DNA of 64,000 nucleotides from assembly GCF_000213785.1 (NCBI RefSeq), contig NC_015557.1, positions 124,001 through 188,000 on the forward strand, read 5' to 3'. The stretch comes from Hydrogenobaculum sp. 3684 (GTDB taxonomy: Bacteria > Aquificota > Aquificia > Aquificales > Aquificaceae). The translations under genes were made by a program, and so were the position numbers. The notes under the pieces were generated by a model, which saw only the letters and a program-made list of their open reading frames with translations, did not search any database and was not told the DNA's origin. How positions within the stretch are numbered: the stretch's first letter is position 1; every line of letters starts with the position of its first letter. Positions 43,768 to 51,653 of the stretch are shown one piece after another.

Positions 43768-44214
43768 ATGAAAAAGTTTTTTTATATATCATGTTTACTT
43801 AGTTTTTTGGCTTTTGGCGAAAATATACAAATTATCCAACAACCTATACAACCTTCCCAGAGCGGCGCTAATCCACCCCAAGTCAATACATCTTTTCCAG
43901 CTCAGGCACCATCTAACTCTCAATCTTCAAATTCTCAAAATCAATGTCCTACCGAAGATGCTATAAAAGGATATCTCGTATCCCAGAATTTAGCCACATA
44001 TACGATATTGGCTATTGTTCCTTCAGAGTCGGTGCCAGGATATTGTGATGTTATACTAAATAGCATGGACAACAAGACATTTTTTATTAGAATAAGAAAC
44101 GATATGGCTTACGTTATATCTGGAAGCGTTGTTAATACAGCCACTGGCAAGGTGCAGGTACCAGATATGAGCAAATTTAACACCACAGACAACACTACAA
44201 ACAATCAGCAATGA
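43768..44214 (+). CDS. Exported protein with DsbC N-terminal-like domain
   Basis: A 148-residue protein with a signal peptide (MKKFFYISCLLSFLAFG) and a Pro/Ser/Gln/Asn-rich linker (20-58). A small domain (about 60-130) has VPSESVPGYCDVIL, KTFFIRIRNDMAYVISGSVV, a pattern like the cystatin-like dimerisation domain of DsbC/DsbG. There is no thioredoxin domain and no CxxC. Two Cys (about 59 and 93) may pair. Function unknown. It overlaps the CobW gene by 4 nt. Confidence 0.6.
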   Translation: MKKFFYISCLLSFLAFGENIQIIQQPIQPSQSGANPPQVNTSFPAQAPSNSQSSNSQNQCPTEDAIKGYLVSQNLATYTILAIVPSESVPGYCDVILNSMDNKTFFIRIRNDMAYVISGSVVNTATGKVQVPDMSKFNTTDNTTNNQQ

Positions 44215-45137
44215 TATCTTCTTTTGTAATAACGGGGTTTTTAGGTGCTGGTAAAACTACTTTTATGCTAAAAGCTGTAAAAGAGCATTTTAAAGATAAA
44301 AAAGTAGCCGTAATCGTAAACGAGATTGGTGATGTAGGTGTTGATGGTAAAATACTTCAAAATGTTTATTCTAATGTGCTTGAACTTTCAGAGGGTTGTA
44401 TATGCTGCACTTTACAGGTAGAGTTTGAAAAAGGCGTTTACGAGATTTTAGAAAAATACAATCCAGATTTTCTTTTTGTAGAAACCTCTGGAGCTTCAAA
44501 TCCATTTCCTATCATGTTAAGCCTTCAAAATATAGGTTCTTTGTTAGAAGGTGTTGTATGTGTTGTAGATGCAAAGAATTTTCATAACTATAAGTCTAAC
44601 GAAACTTTTAAATATCAAATAGGTAGTTCAAATATAATAGTCATAAATAAGATAGATTTGGTATCTGAAAAAGAGTTAGAAAATATAGAAGATGAAATAA
44701 AAGTCATAAAAAAAGAGTATAATCTAAGAGATTTTCTAACCTCAGAAGAATTTTTTAAAGATTTTAAAATTTATAAAAGTAAATACGGCCAAATGGACGA
44801 AGATTTGTTTAAACACATCTATCCTATAAGGGATTTACCAAATCTACCACTAAATTTAGCTGGAGTAAATCATCTTGAAGAATCCCATATAGGGGAGTTT
44901 GTGGTATTTTTGGAAAAAGAGATATCTTACGATGAATTGGAGCAGAAGTTAAAAAATATACCTAAAAATATATACAGGATAAAAGGTATCGTGAGGCTTA
45001 AAGATTTTCAAACTCCTATGGTTGTCAACTATGTGTTTGGTTATACGGAGCTAAGCCCTATAGAAAAATACGATGGTAAGTCTTTTTTGGTGTTTATTGG
45101 CGAAAATATCAAAAAAGAAAATGTTTTTGTATTATAA
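44211..45137 (+). CDS. CobW/G3E-family GTPase (putative metallochaperone)
   Basis: A 308-residue P-loop GTPase. Motifs: Walker A TGFLGAGKTTF, Switch-region VNEIGDVGVDG, the metal-binding CxCC as SEGCICCTL, FVETSGASNP and NKID. A short CobW_C domain (about 225-300) follows. G3E proteins insert or deliver Zn, Co or Ni. The target is not known; a NicO-like transporter lies nearby on the other strand. Confidence 0.85.
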   Translation: MISSFVITGFLGAGKTTFMLKAVKEHFKDKKVAVIVNEIGDVGVDGKILQNVYSNVLELSEGCICCTLQVEFEKGVYEILEKYNPDFLFVETSGASNPFPIMLSLQNIGSLLEGVVCVVDAKNFHNYKSNETFKYQIGSSNIIVINKIDLVSEKELENIEDEIKVIKKEYNLRDFLTSEEFFKDFKIYKSKYGQMDEDLFKHIYPIRDLPNLPLNLAGVNHLEESHIGEFVVFLEKEISYDELEQKLKNIPKNIYRIKGIVRLKDFQTPMVVNYVFGYTELSPIEKYDGKSFLVFIGENIKKENVFVL

Positions 45138-45144
45138 TTAATGT

Positions 45145-45561
45145 ATGGGGATATTGTTTGATAAGAAAGATTTTTTGCCGTTGGTGGGGTACTCCTTTTC
45201 CTTGCTTGGAAGGATAAACAAAGAGCTAAGTCTAGCAGAAAATTTAAGCGTACTAAGAAATATAACACTCCTTGGCATAGGGTTTGACAAAAAAGACGAG
45301 AGCATTCTAAAGGCTTTGGTGGATTCAACTAGAGCATCGGATGCATTTTTTGTGTTTGAAGATTTGCTGGTGCTTTTACTGTTTGGTACTGATAAAGAAG
45401 GGGCTATACATATAATAAACGAGTTAAAAGAATTTTTTGGAGAAAACATGTCTTATGCCATGGTTACATCTCCGGAAGATGGAGGTGATGCATCTACTTT
45501 GGTAGAAAACTTTAGAGGTATGGTAAAGCTAAAGCTTTCTTTAGATATTTATGATTTATAG
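45145..45561 (+). CDS. Small protein resembling a degenerate GGDEF domain
   Basis: A 138-residue protein. RASDAFFVFEDLLVLLLFGTDKEGAI resembles the SSDxxxRxGGDEFxxLLPxT region of diguanylate cyclases, with the signature replaced by FEDLL. AMVTSPEDGGDASTLVENF resembles the later GIA..PEDG..A..L..A motif. The N-terminal part is short. It could be a catalytically dead GGDEF-fold protein. TATAAT (45133-45138) is 6 nt before the ATG, again leaderless. Confidence 0.5.
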   Translation: MGILFDKKDFLPLVGYSFSLLGRINKELSLAENLSVLRNITLLGIGFDKKDESILKALVDSTRASDAFFVFEDLLVLLLFGTDKEGAIHIINELKEFFGENMSYAMVTSPEDGGDASTLVENFRGMVKLKLSLDIYDL

Positions 45562-46442
45562 TATTTTTTATATTTTATTGTTTCAATTATCATACTAGAC
45601 AAGCCTATTCCCATAACTGTTATTATCACTAAGAAAAATCCTATATCAAGGTTGTGAAGGTTGTGTATCCTCAAAGGTGTTTTTATGCTAAACTCCAACC
45701 ATTCTGGTTTTAAAAGCCCCAATACACCAACTATAAAAAACAAAATACCACCAAAAAATAGCGTTCTTGCAGCGGTAGTTCTTGCTATTTTTCTAGATAC
45801 TTCGTGTGGTAAATTTAAAGATTTACCAAGAAGTCCAAACAATGTACCCATAATTACTTGCACCGTTGTGGTGCCAAGCCCAAACATAAATCCCGGCAAC
45901 CAACCAGTGTAGGCGCTTGGCATAGAAGGAGCCAATACGGTATATATAATTATTGCAAAAGCCCCAAAACCCCATCCTGCTATAAATCCATGCAACATTG
46001 CCATTTTTATAGTTATAACTTCGTGAGCATCATCTATGCTATGTCCAAGAAGTGCCTCTTTGTGATGCGATGTGTCTATCTTGCCAAAGTGTATATGGAA
46101 CATGTCTTTGTATCTGAATATATAAAGTCCACCAAAGGCCATAGCTAACCCTACAAGTATGTATGTAATGTATTCTAAAATAGGTATTTTTAGGAAGTTT
46201 ACCAAAGAAAAATAAGCTAGCTCGCTGGCTATAGCCCTTTGTAGTGTAAAGGCTAGCGAAAAAGATAAACCCACTAAAAATCCTTTTTTCGCTGAGTAGC
46301 TTCCAACGGAATAGCTAAATGTTATAGGCCAAGTATGTTCATCCGGTGTTATGCCGTGTATTATCCCCAACAAGTAAGCTGTTAGTAGTGTTACCCATAT
46401 GTTAGAAGATGCTGTTACGTTGTATAAGTCTATCATCTGCAA
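45549..46442 (-). CDS. NicO/UreH-like membrane transporter
   Basis: A 297-residue protein with about seven TM helices. LGIIHGITPDEHTW in the first helix resembles the HX4D(H) metal motif of nickel/cobalt transporters (NicO/RcnA). The loop FHIHFGKIDTSHHKEALLGHSIDDAHE is His-rich and could bind metal. Its start overlaps the upstream gene by 10 nt. It is last in an operon with an HTH regulator, so metal-responsive transport is a reasonable inference. Confidence 0.6.
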   Translation of the reverse strand: MQMIDLYNVTASSNIWVTLLTAYLLGIIHGITPDEHTWPITFSYSVGSYSAKKGFLVGLSFSLAFTLQRAIASELAYFSLVNFLKIPILEYITYILVGLAMAFGGLYIFRYKDMFHIHFGKIDTSHHKEALLGHSIDDAHEVITIKMAMLHGFIAGWGFGAFAIIIYTVLAPSMPSAYTGWLPGFMFGLGTTTVQVIMGTLFGLLGKSLNLPHEVSRKIARTTAARTLFFGGILFFIVGVLGLLKPEWLEFSIKTPLRIHNLHNLDIGFFLVIITVMGIGLSSMIIETIKYKKYYKS

Positions 46443-47131
46443 TTGTATATACTCATATAAACTCTCGCTATGGATTCGTAAGAAAAGTATATGAGTATCA
46501 CACCTATTAATTTATACACAGCCTGATGCTTTAGTTTTATAAGATATTTTGATAAGAATCCAAAACTAAACATCGTAACCATGGTTCCCAATCCAAAACT
46601 AAACATTATAAGGATGCCTTGTATCTGGCTTTTAGAAAGAGCTGCCAAAAGTAAAAACCCATAAACCATAGGGCATGGTAAAAACCCGTTAAAAACCCCT
46701 ATTAAAAATGGTGAAAAAATGCTTTTTGTGCTTGATAAAACATTTATTATATATATGATACCTTCGTAAAGAGGGTTTAAAAAGCCTATGCTACCTATGG
46801 CTTTACCGAAAATAAGTTTTAGACCTATAAAAGCCATTAATATGGCTATAGCTACCGAAAATATTCCGGAAATATACTTTATATTGCTTATAAAAGCCCC
46901 AAACTTTATACTTCCGAAGCTTACCAAGAACCCAAGAAACACATAGGATAGTATTCTACCTAAGTTGTAAAGAAAAAGATAAATGATATTTTTTACATTA
47001 TCTTCTTCGCTTAACTTTGATACACTTGCAGGAAATACTCCGCACATGCCGTAGCAGTGCACAAACGATAGCAACCCTGAGATAAATATAAGCACATAGT
47101 TTGTGGTCAAATCTAATGTACTTGTTATCAT
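46433..47131 (-). CDS. DsbD/UreH_2-like (sulfite exporter TauE/SafE-annotated) membrane protein
   Basis: A 232-residue protein with about six TM helices. SFVHCYGMCGVF matches the G-S-x-x-HC-x-GMCG motif of the UreH_2/CcdA-like transporters. The pseudo-repeat GFLPCPMVYGFLLLAALS carries the second P-C-P motif. Such proteins move reducing power or metal (often copper, near cytochrome oxidase genes). The stop/start overlap with the HTH gene is ATGA. Confidence 0.68.
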   Translation of the reverse strand: MITSTLDLTTNYVLIFISGLLSFVHCYGMCGVFPASVSKLSEEDNVKNIIYLFLYNLGRILSYVFLGFLVSFGSIKFGAFISNIKYISGIFSVAIAILMAFIGLKLIFGKAIGSIGFLNPLYEGIIYIINVLSSTKSIFSPFLIGVFNGFLPCPMVYGFLLLAALSKSQIQGILIMFSFGLGTMVTMFSFGFLSKYLIKLKHQAVYKLIGVILIYFSYESIARVYMSIYNCR

Positions 47132-47319
47132 ATTTCTTCAGCTTCCAGCCTTTTTATAGCTGAAAGCGGTATTCTATAGGCTCCATTTAACTTCACTATC
47201 CTATCTCCATCTTCTGTCCAAAACCTACCGCATTGTATCATGCGATAGACTGTTTTTGTACTACAGCCAAGTAGCTCCGCCAGTTCTTTAACGCTAAGGT
47301 ACTTCTTTTTAGTATTCAC
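47128..47319 (-). CDS. Small helix-turn-helix (excisionase/MerR-like) regulator
   Basis: A 63-residue protein, nearly all a winged HTH: YLSVKELAELLGCSTKTVYRMI then YRIPLSAIKRLE. The start is GTG 47319 with AGGAGGT upstream. It leads an operon with two membrane transporters, with a 4-nt overlap to the next gene. A 10-bp perfect inverted repeat spans its promoter, so autoregulation is likely. It has no metal-binding Cys cluster. Confidence 0.8.
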   Translation of the reverse strand: MNTKKKYLSVKELAELLGCSTKTVYRMIQCGRFWTEDGDRIVKLNGAYRIPLSAIKRLEAEEI

Positions 47320-47331
47320 GGCTTTACCTCC

Positions 47332-47372
47332 TACTAACCATTTAGTATTAGTATAATCAAATATGGTTAGTA
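47332..47372. promoter_or_regulatory. 10-bp perfect inverted repeat flanking the -10 region (operator candidate)
   Basis: TACTAACCAT (47332-47341) and ATGGTTAGTA (47363-47372) are exact inverted copies, 21 bp apart. On the minus strand the space between holds TATACT, and the proximal arm runs into the AGGAGGT of the HTH gene. The arrangement suits a dimeric repressor that covers the promoter. Confidence 0.65.
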
Positions 47373-47406
47373 AGGCAAGCCTTAAAAATGTAGCTAAATC
47401 AACAAC

Positions 47407-47784
47407 TTACTTTCTTGTAGTTTTCGTGCTCTTAGGTCTTCGGCTTTTCTTGGTGTTTGAATCTGCCTTTTGGTCTTCTATATCGGGAATAATCTTAAGG
47501 AGCTTTGGTTTTATCTCTTCTATGTATTCTCTCATACTCCTTATGCGGTAGTGAATAGACGAAAAGTCTGGTACTTCTATACCTTTTGGTACTATATCTT
47601 TTGCCTTCTTCTCCAGATCTCTCAAAGACCAGCCGTATTTTTCTCTAAGGGCTATCAAAAACAATACCAGCCTATCGTCGTATTTTTTTGGTCTACCAGG
47701 TCTTTTGCTTTTTTTAGCCGACACCTTCGGCACAAAATCTTCAAGCTTAGCCAAATACTGTTCTAACTCTTTTTTTGTCATCAT
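47407..47784 (-). CDS. Orphan protein resembling a transposase N-terminal domain
   Basis: A 125-residue basic protein. After an N-terminal helix, SKRPGRPKKYDDRLVLFLIALREKYGWSLRDLE, in two parts, resembles the DNA-binding N-terminal region of IS5/ISNCY-type transposases. The DDE catalytic part is missing and a Lys/Arg-rich tail ends it. No inverted repeats or neighbours suggest an intact IS. It has its own promoter (TATAAT 7 nt before the ATG), so it may be a domesticated DNA-binding protein or a remnant. Confidence 0.55.
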   Translation of the reverse strand: MMTKKELEQYLAKLEDFVPKVSAKKSKRPGRPKKYDDRLVLFLIALREKYGWSLRDLEKKAKDIVPKGIEVPDFSSIHYRIRSMREYIEEIKPKLLKIIPDIEDQKADSNTKKSRRPKSTKTTRK

Positions 47785-47803
47785 AGATATTATTATAACA
47801 CAT

Positions 47804-48484
47804 TTATTTTTTAAAAGCTAAAAATATGCCTTTTGGCGTAAGAAATTTGTCTATAGTAAATATGTCCTCAAAGAAATTTGCATCCCCTCCTGTGATAACA
47901 ACTTCCACGTTTTCCTCGCTTTTTATTGTGTTTATAGTACTAAGAAGCTCTTTTGCTATGCCGTATGCTATGGCTTCTTGTGTGTTTGACGGTTTTTGGA
48001 AATTTCTTGCTTTTTCTAATTCGTTTGTGGGCATCTGTAAATGCGGTACGCTTATAATTAGACATTCTTTTCTTTGGATTAAACCAGGTGTTATATATCC
48101 ATACTCTATTTTGGAATTTTTCACTATATCGTATGTGATAGCACTTCCCATGCTAACTACTAAAACGTTGCTCGAATATAGCTTTGAAGCTGCGTAGGAG
48201 TTTATGAGCCTATCTATACCGTATCCCTCGTATGGGCTTTTGAAGTCTGTAAGCTTTTCAAATAAAGATGTGTCTATTTTTCTTAATTTGTTTATTATTA
48301 TAAAATCTTCAAACTCCTTGTTGGTGGATATGGCGTAAATTTCTTCTTTATAGTTTTTATAGTTTTCAATATAACACTCCAGCGTCTGCCTTTTTGCAGA
48401 TATGTCAAATACAACATCTATGCTGTCTATAGACTTTACCTCATAGCACTTTATCCTAGTGTTACCTATATCCAATATCTTCAA
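47804..48484 (-). CDS. coaX: Type III pantothenate kinase
   Basis: A 226-residue ASKHA-fold kinase for the first step of coenzyme A synthesis. It has [12 protein letters not shown] (phosphate 1 motif), YEGYGIDRLINSYAA, VVSMGSAITYDIV (phosphate 2) and VVITGGDANFF (adenosine). It is a little shorter than the usual 250. It overlaps guaB by 4 nt. Confidence 0.9.
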   Translation of the reverse strand: MKILDIGNTRIKCYEVKSIDSIDVVFDISAKRQTLECYIENYKNYKEEIYAISTNKEFEDFIIINKLRKIDTSLFEKLTDFKSPYEGYGIDRLINSYAASKLYSSNVLVVSMGSAITYDIVKNSKIEYGYITPGLIQRKECLIISVPHLQMPTNELEKARNFQKPSNTQEAIAYGIAKELLSTINTIKSEENVEVVITGGDANFFEDIFTIDKFLTPKGIFLAFKK

Positions 48485-49950
48485 GGTTCTAAAGAGTAGT
48501 TTGGTGCTTCTTTTGTGATTACTACATCGTGAACGTGAGATTCTCTATAACCTGCTTGGGTTATCTTTATAAACCTCGTGTTTTCTTGTAAAGCTTTTAT
48601 GTTTGGACTTCCGGTGTATCCCATACCAGATTTAAGCCCACCTACAAGCTGATACAAAACATCTATAACACTGCCCTTGTAAGGTACTCTTCCTTCTATA
48701 CCCTCTGGTACAAATTTTTCTAAATTTTCTTGGGAGTATCTGTCCGCTGAACGTCTTGACATCATAGCCCCTAATGATCCCATACCTCTATACACTTTGT
48801 AAGCTCTGCCCTGATAGAATATATGCTCTCCAGGTGCCTCATCGGTACCAGCCAACAAATTCCCAAGCATTACAGAACTAGCACCTGCTGCAATAGCTTT
48901 TACTATATCCCCTGAGTGTCTTATGCCACCATCGGCTATAATCGGTATATCGTATTTTTTGGCCACTTCATAACAGTTTGCCACTGCGCTTAATTGAGGC
49001 ACCCCTACACCACTCACTATACGAGTAGTGCATATGGAACCTGGGCCTATACCTACTTTTACCGCATCGGCTCCAGCTTTAACAAGGTCTTCTACAGCTT
49101 TTGGAGTAGCTATGTTACCACCTATAACCTGTAAATCTGGGTATTTTGATTTTACTTGTTCTATTACTTCCAAAACTCTTTTAGAATGCCCATGGGCTGT
49201 GTCTACTGCTATTACATCTACTCCAGCATTTACTAAAAGCTCAAGACGGTACATTGTATCTGGACCTGTGCCTATGGCAGCCCCCACCATAAGCCTTCCA
49301 TATTTGTCTTTTACAGCTTCTGGATATTGGATACGTTTCATTATATCCTTTATGGTGATTAGCCCTTTCACTTTACCTTCGTCGTCTACTATGGGTAGTT
49401 TTTCTATCTTGTGGGCTCTTAATATCTCAGTGGCATCTTCTAGCGATATTCCCTCTTTTGCTGTGATGAGGTTTTTAGAGGTCATAAACATAGAGATAGG
49501 TTTGGAAAAATCCTGATGTTTTACAAATCTTAAATCTCTGTTTGTAAGAATACCTATGAGTTTTCCTTCGTCGTCCACCACTGGAAGACCAGATATTTTG
49601 TACTTATCCATGAGCTTTTTTGCTTCTTGGACTGTATCTGTGCTTTTTATAGTGATTGGTTTTAGTATCATACCGCTTTCTGATTTTTTTACAAGTTCTA
49701 CTTCTTTGGCTTGCTCTTCCGGGGTCATGTTTCTGTGGATAATACCAATACCACCCTTTCTTGCCATGGCTATAGCCATTTTGTACTCTGTGACAGTGTC
49801 CATAGCGGCAGATACTATTGGTATATTTAGCTTTATCTTCTTGGTAAGATAAGTAGATACATCTGCTTCATAAGGTAAAAAATCAGCGTAAGCTGGCTCC
49901 AACAAAACATCATCAAACGAATAATATTCTCTAAGGTTATGCTCTAACAT
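48481..49950 (-). CDS. guaB: IMP dehydrogenase
   Basis: A 489-residue enzyme of guanine nucleotide synthesis. It has a TIM barrel with a two-CBS insert (about 95-210), the active-site loop [13 protein letters not shown] with the catalytic Cys, [14 protein letters not shown], and the flap [10 protein letters not shown]. Length is standard. It begins without a Shine-Dalgarno, 6 nt from a TATAAT. Confidence 0.97.
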   Translation of the reverse strand: MLEHNLREYYSFDDVLLEPAYADFLPYEADVSTYLTKKIKLNIPIVSAAMDTVTEYKMAIAMARKGGIGIIHRNMTPEEQAKEVELVKKSESGMILKPITIKSTDTVQEAKKLMDKYKISGLPVVDDEGKLIGILTNRDLRFVKHQDFSKPISMFMTSKNLITAKEGISLEDATEILRAHKIEKLPIVDDEGKVKGLITIKDIMKRIQYPEAVKDKYGRLMVGAAIGTGPDTMYRLELLVNAGVDVIAVDTAHGHSKRVLEVIEQVKSKYPDLQVIGGNIATPKAVEDLVKAGADAVKVGIGPGSICTTRIVSGVGVPQLSAVANCYEVAKKYDIPIIADGGIRHSGDIVKAIAAGASSVMLGNLLAGTDEAPGEHIFYQGRAYKVYRGMGSLGAMMSRRSADRYSQENLEKFVPEGIEGRVPYKGSVIDVLYQLVGGLKSGMGYTGSPNIKALQENTRFIKITQAGYRESHVHDVVITKEAPNYSLEP

Positions 49951-49956
49951 AATCTT

Positions 49957-49986
49957 ATTATATACTAAATACCTTTTCAGAGTAAA
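49957..49986 (-). promoter_or_regulatory. Promoter of guaB, leaderless
   Basis: On the minus strand TTTACT (49986-49981), 18-bp spacer, TATAAT (49962-49957), then 6 nt to the ATG at 49950. The mRNA would begin at or next to the start codon. Confidence 0.65.
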
Positions 49987-50049
49987 GTTTTCTTTTTTTA
50001 AAAGCCTAAAAGCAAAATTTGGATTATATTAATAGTATAGGAGGTATTT

Positions 50050-50241
50050 ATGTTTGGAGATTTGTTTGACAATCCCTTGAAGCTTGTGCTTATATTTGCA
50101 ATAGTTTTGGTGCTTTTTGGAGCAAACAGACTTCCAGAAATGGGCAAAGGTTTAGGAGAAGGTATTAGAAACTTCAAAAAGGCACTTTCTGGAGAAACTG
50201 AAGAAAAGAAAGAAGAGGAAAAGCCAAAAGAAGCCAATTAA
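50050..50241 (+). CDS. tatA: Sec-independent translocase subunit TatA (first copy)
   Basis: A 63-residue TatA: short periplasmic N-terminus, TM helix (about 9-25, [16 protein letters not shown]), the FGxxxLPE hinge, amphipathic helix [15 protein letters not shown] and an acidic/Lys tail. GGAGG precedes the ATG by 6 nt. A second tatA follows after 56 nt. It serves Tat export, consistent with the twin-arginine deacetylase at 629-1381. Confidence 0.93.
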   Translation: MFGDLFDNPLKLVLIFAIVLVLFGANRLPEMGKGLGEGIRNFKKALSGETEEKKEEEKPKEAN

Positions 50242-50297
50242 TTTTGTGTAAATTTTTATCTTCATAATTATGATATAATTTGTTAGGAGGTTGTATT

Positions 50298-50486
50298 ATG
50301 TTTCATATGCCAAACATTACTGAGCTTATTGTTATATTGTTTGTAGTTTTTCTTCTTTTTGGTGCAAATAAACTACCAGAGGCTGGAAAAGGTTTAGGAG
50401 AAGGCATTAGAAACTTCAAAAAAGCACTTTCTGGGGAAGATGATAAATCAAGAGAAAAAGAGGTAAAAGCAGAAGAGGTGAAATAA
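50298..50486 (+). CDS. tatA: Sec-independent translocase subunit TatA (second copy)
   Basis: A 62-residue paralogue starting at ATG 50298 (AGGAGG 7 nt upstream). An earlier in-frame start at 50280 would place the Shine-Dalgarno inside the gene. The helix [18 protein letters not shown] differs from copy one, but the amphipathic helix DNA is almost identical (about 50391-50445 against 50148-50203). One copy may serve as a TatB-like subunit. Confidence 0.92.
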   Translation: MFHMPNITELIVILFVVFLLFGANKLPEAGKGLGEGIRNFKKALSGEDDKSREKEVKAEEVK

Positions 50487-50488
50487 AG

Positions 50489-50903
50489 ATGGGGGTAAAC
50501 GATTTGAACGATATCATAAAGTCATGAGCCTTTTGTAATGCATACTATAAAAGGAGTGGCTGGTTTTCTTGGACTTGAACCTATAGTAGAAACTGCTCAT
50601 AAAGCAGAAGATATTCTTGGTAAGCTAAGAAATGCTGAATTTGTTATATCTCCTGCTATAAACGATTTACTTTTAAAAGCTGCAGATAAAATAAGAGAAT
50701 ATTTGGAGAAAGCTGAAAATCAGGAAGAGTTGGAGCCTGATAACGAGCTTTTGACTCAGTTAGAAGATGTTTTGAAAAACCCAAATAAATACTCTGACAA
50801 GTATACCACGCACCACAAGTATACCACGATTAACAAGTCTGCCACGCACCACAAGTCTGCCACGGTTTCAAAGGTACTCAATAGCTCTGAAAAATGCCGT
50901 TGA
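50489..50903 (+). pseudogene. CheA/HPt-domain gene remnant
   Basis: The start MGVNDLNDIIKS stops at TGA in about 12 codons. The next frame, from ATG 50538, gives HTIKGVAGFLGLEPIVETAHKAEDILGKLR, here given in its two parts HTIKGVAGFLGLEP and AHKAEDILGKLR, which is the phosphorylation-site helix pair of a CheA P1 domain. The first HPt helix is missing, so an internal deletion is likely. After about 90 residues the sequence turns into hexapeptide repeats (YTTHHK-type) and a half repeat copy, then stops. No kinase domain follows. The phospho-acceptor His (HTIKG) remains. Decayed gene is the best reading. Confidence 0.7.
50797..50868 (+). repeat. Four tandem 18-bp repeats
   Basis: Units begin ACAAGT(AT/CT)(A/G)CCACG at 50797, 50815, 50833 and 50851. 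They encode YTTHHK, YTTINK, SATHHK and SATVSK-type hexapeptides at the end of the HPt remnant. A single unit of the same sequence is inside repeat copy A at 5976-5993. Confidence 0.9.
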
Positions 50904-50909
50904 TACACT
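50875..50909 (+). repeat. Dispersed 78-bp repeat, half copy C
   Basis: 35 bp matching the 3' half of the family; it shares an exact 15-mer (ACTCAATAGCTCTGA) with copy A and 19 of 23 bases with the IS-end copy D. It gives the last residues VLNSSEKCR of the HPt remnant and ends directly at the birA ATG (50910). Confidence 0.75.
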
Positions 50910-51623
50910 ATGAAACTTATATGGTTTAATAGCATAGATTCTACGCAAGATTATATTAAAAGCCATATAAAAGAGCTGATGGATGATACCTGTGTTTTAG
51001 CGAACGTACAAACCAAAGGCAGGGGTAGGTATGGGCATGTTTGGTTTTCTTCTTTAGAAGAAGGGCTTTACTTTAGTATACTTAAAAAGAATTTGCATAT
51101 AGAACCATTTTCTCTCGTGGTTGGTGTTTCTCTTTTTAAAACTATCAAGACTTTATACGGCATAAGAGCTTTTATAAAATGGCCAAACGATATATACGTT
51201 TTATTGGAAAAGCCAAGAAAAGTTGCAGGTATTTTGGTAGAAAAAATAAAGGAAAATACCATAATAGGTATAGGCGTAAATTTAAACCAAGAGGATTTCC
51301 CACAAGATATATCAGACAGGGCTATATCCTTAAAGCTTTTCACTGGTATATATATATCAAAGCAACACTTTTTAACAACGTTTTTTGATTTTTTCTATCA
51401 AGATATAGACTATTTTAACTCTCATGGTTTTGAAGATTTTAGAAATATTATAAACGACAACCTTCTTTATAAAAACAAACTTATAACGGCAAACGATGGG
51501 AAGGTGTCTGGGATTTTAAAAGAGGTAGATAAAGATGGCTCTATAGTGATTGAGAAAGACAGTAGGCTTATTAGTTTAAACGCTGGTGAAATAGAGTCTA
51601 TGATGCCTAAAGAAACGTGGTAA
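50910..51623 (+). CDS. birA: Biotin--[acetyl-CoA-carboxylase] ligase
   Basis: A 237-residue biotin protein ligase lacking the N-terminal repressor HTH. It has TKGRGRYGHVWFSS (biotinyl-AMP loop), IKWPNDIYV and KVAGILVE. It starts immediately after repeat copy C and has no visible Shine-Dalgarno, so the repeat may have replaced its original leader. Confidence 0.93.
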   Translation: MKLIWFNSIDSTQDYIKSHIKELMDDTCVLANVQTKGRGRYGHVWFSSLEEGLYFSILKKNLHIEPFSLVVGVSLFKTIKTLYGIRAFIKWPNDIYVLLEKPRKVAGILVEKIKENTIIGIGVNLNQEDFPQDISDRAISLKLFTGIYISKQHFLTTFFDFFYQDIDYFNSHGFEDFRNIINDNLLYKNKLITANDGKVSGILKEVDKDGSIVIEKDSRLISLNAGEIESMMPKETW

Positions 51624-51653
51624 AATATTTATAACTTTTAAAAGGAGGCAAAA

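Noticed and set aside
47332-47372. IS terminal inverted repeats for the neighbouring transposase-like gene
   Set aside because: The two arms flank only 21 bp containing a promoter and do not enclose the gene, so an operator is more likely.
50797-50868. CRISPR-like array
   Set aside because: The four 18-bp units are directly adjacent with no spacers and lie in an open frame. No cas gene is present.
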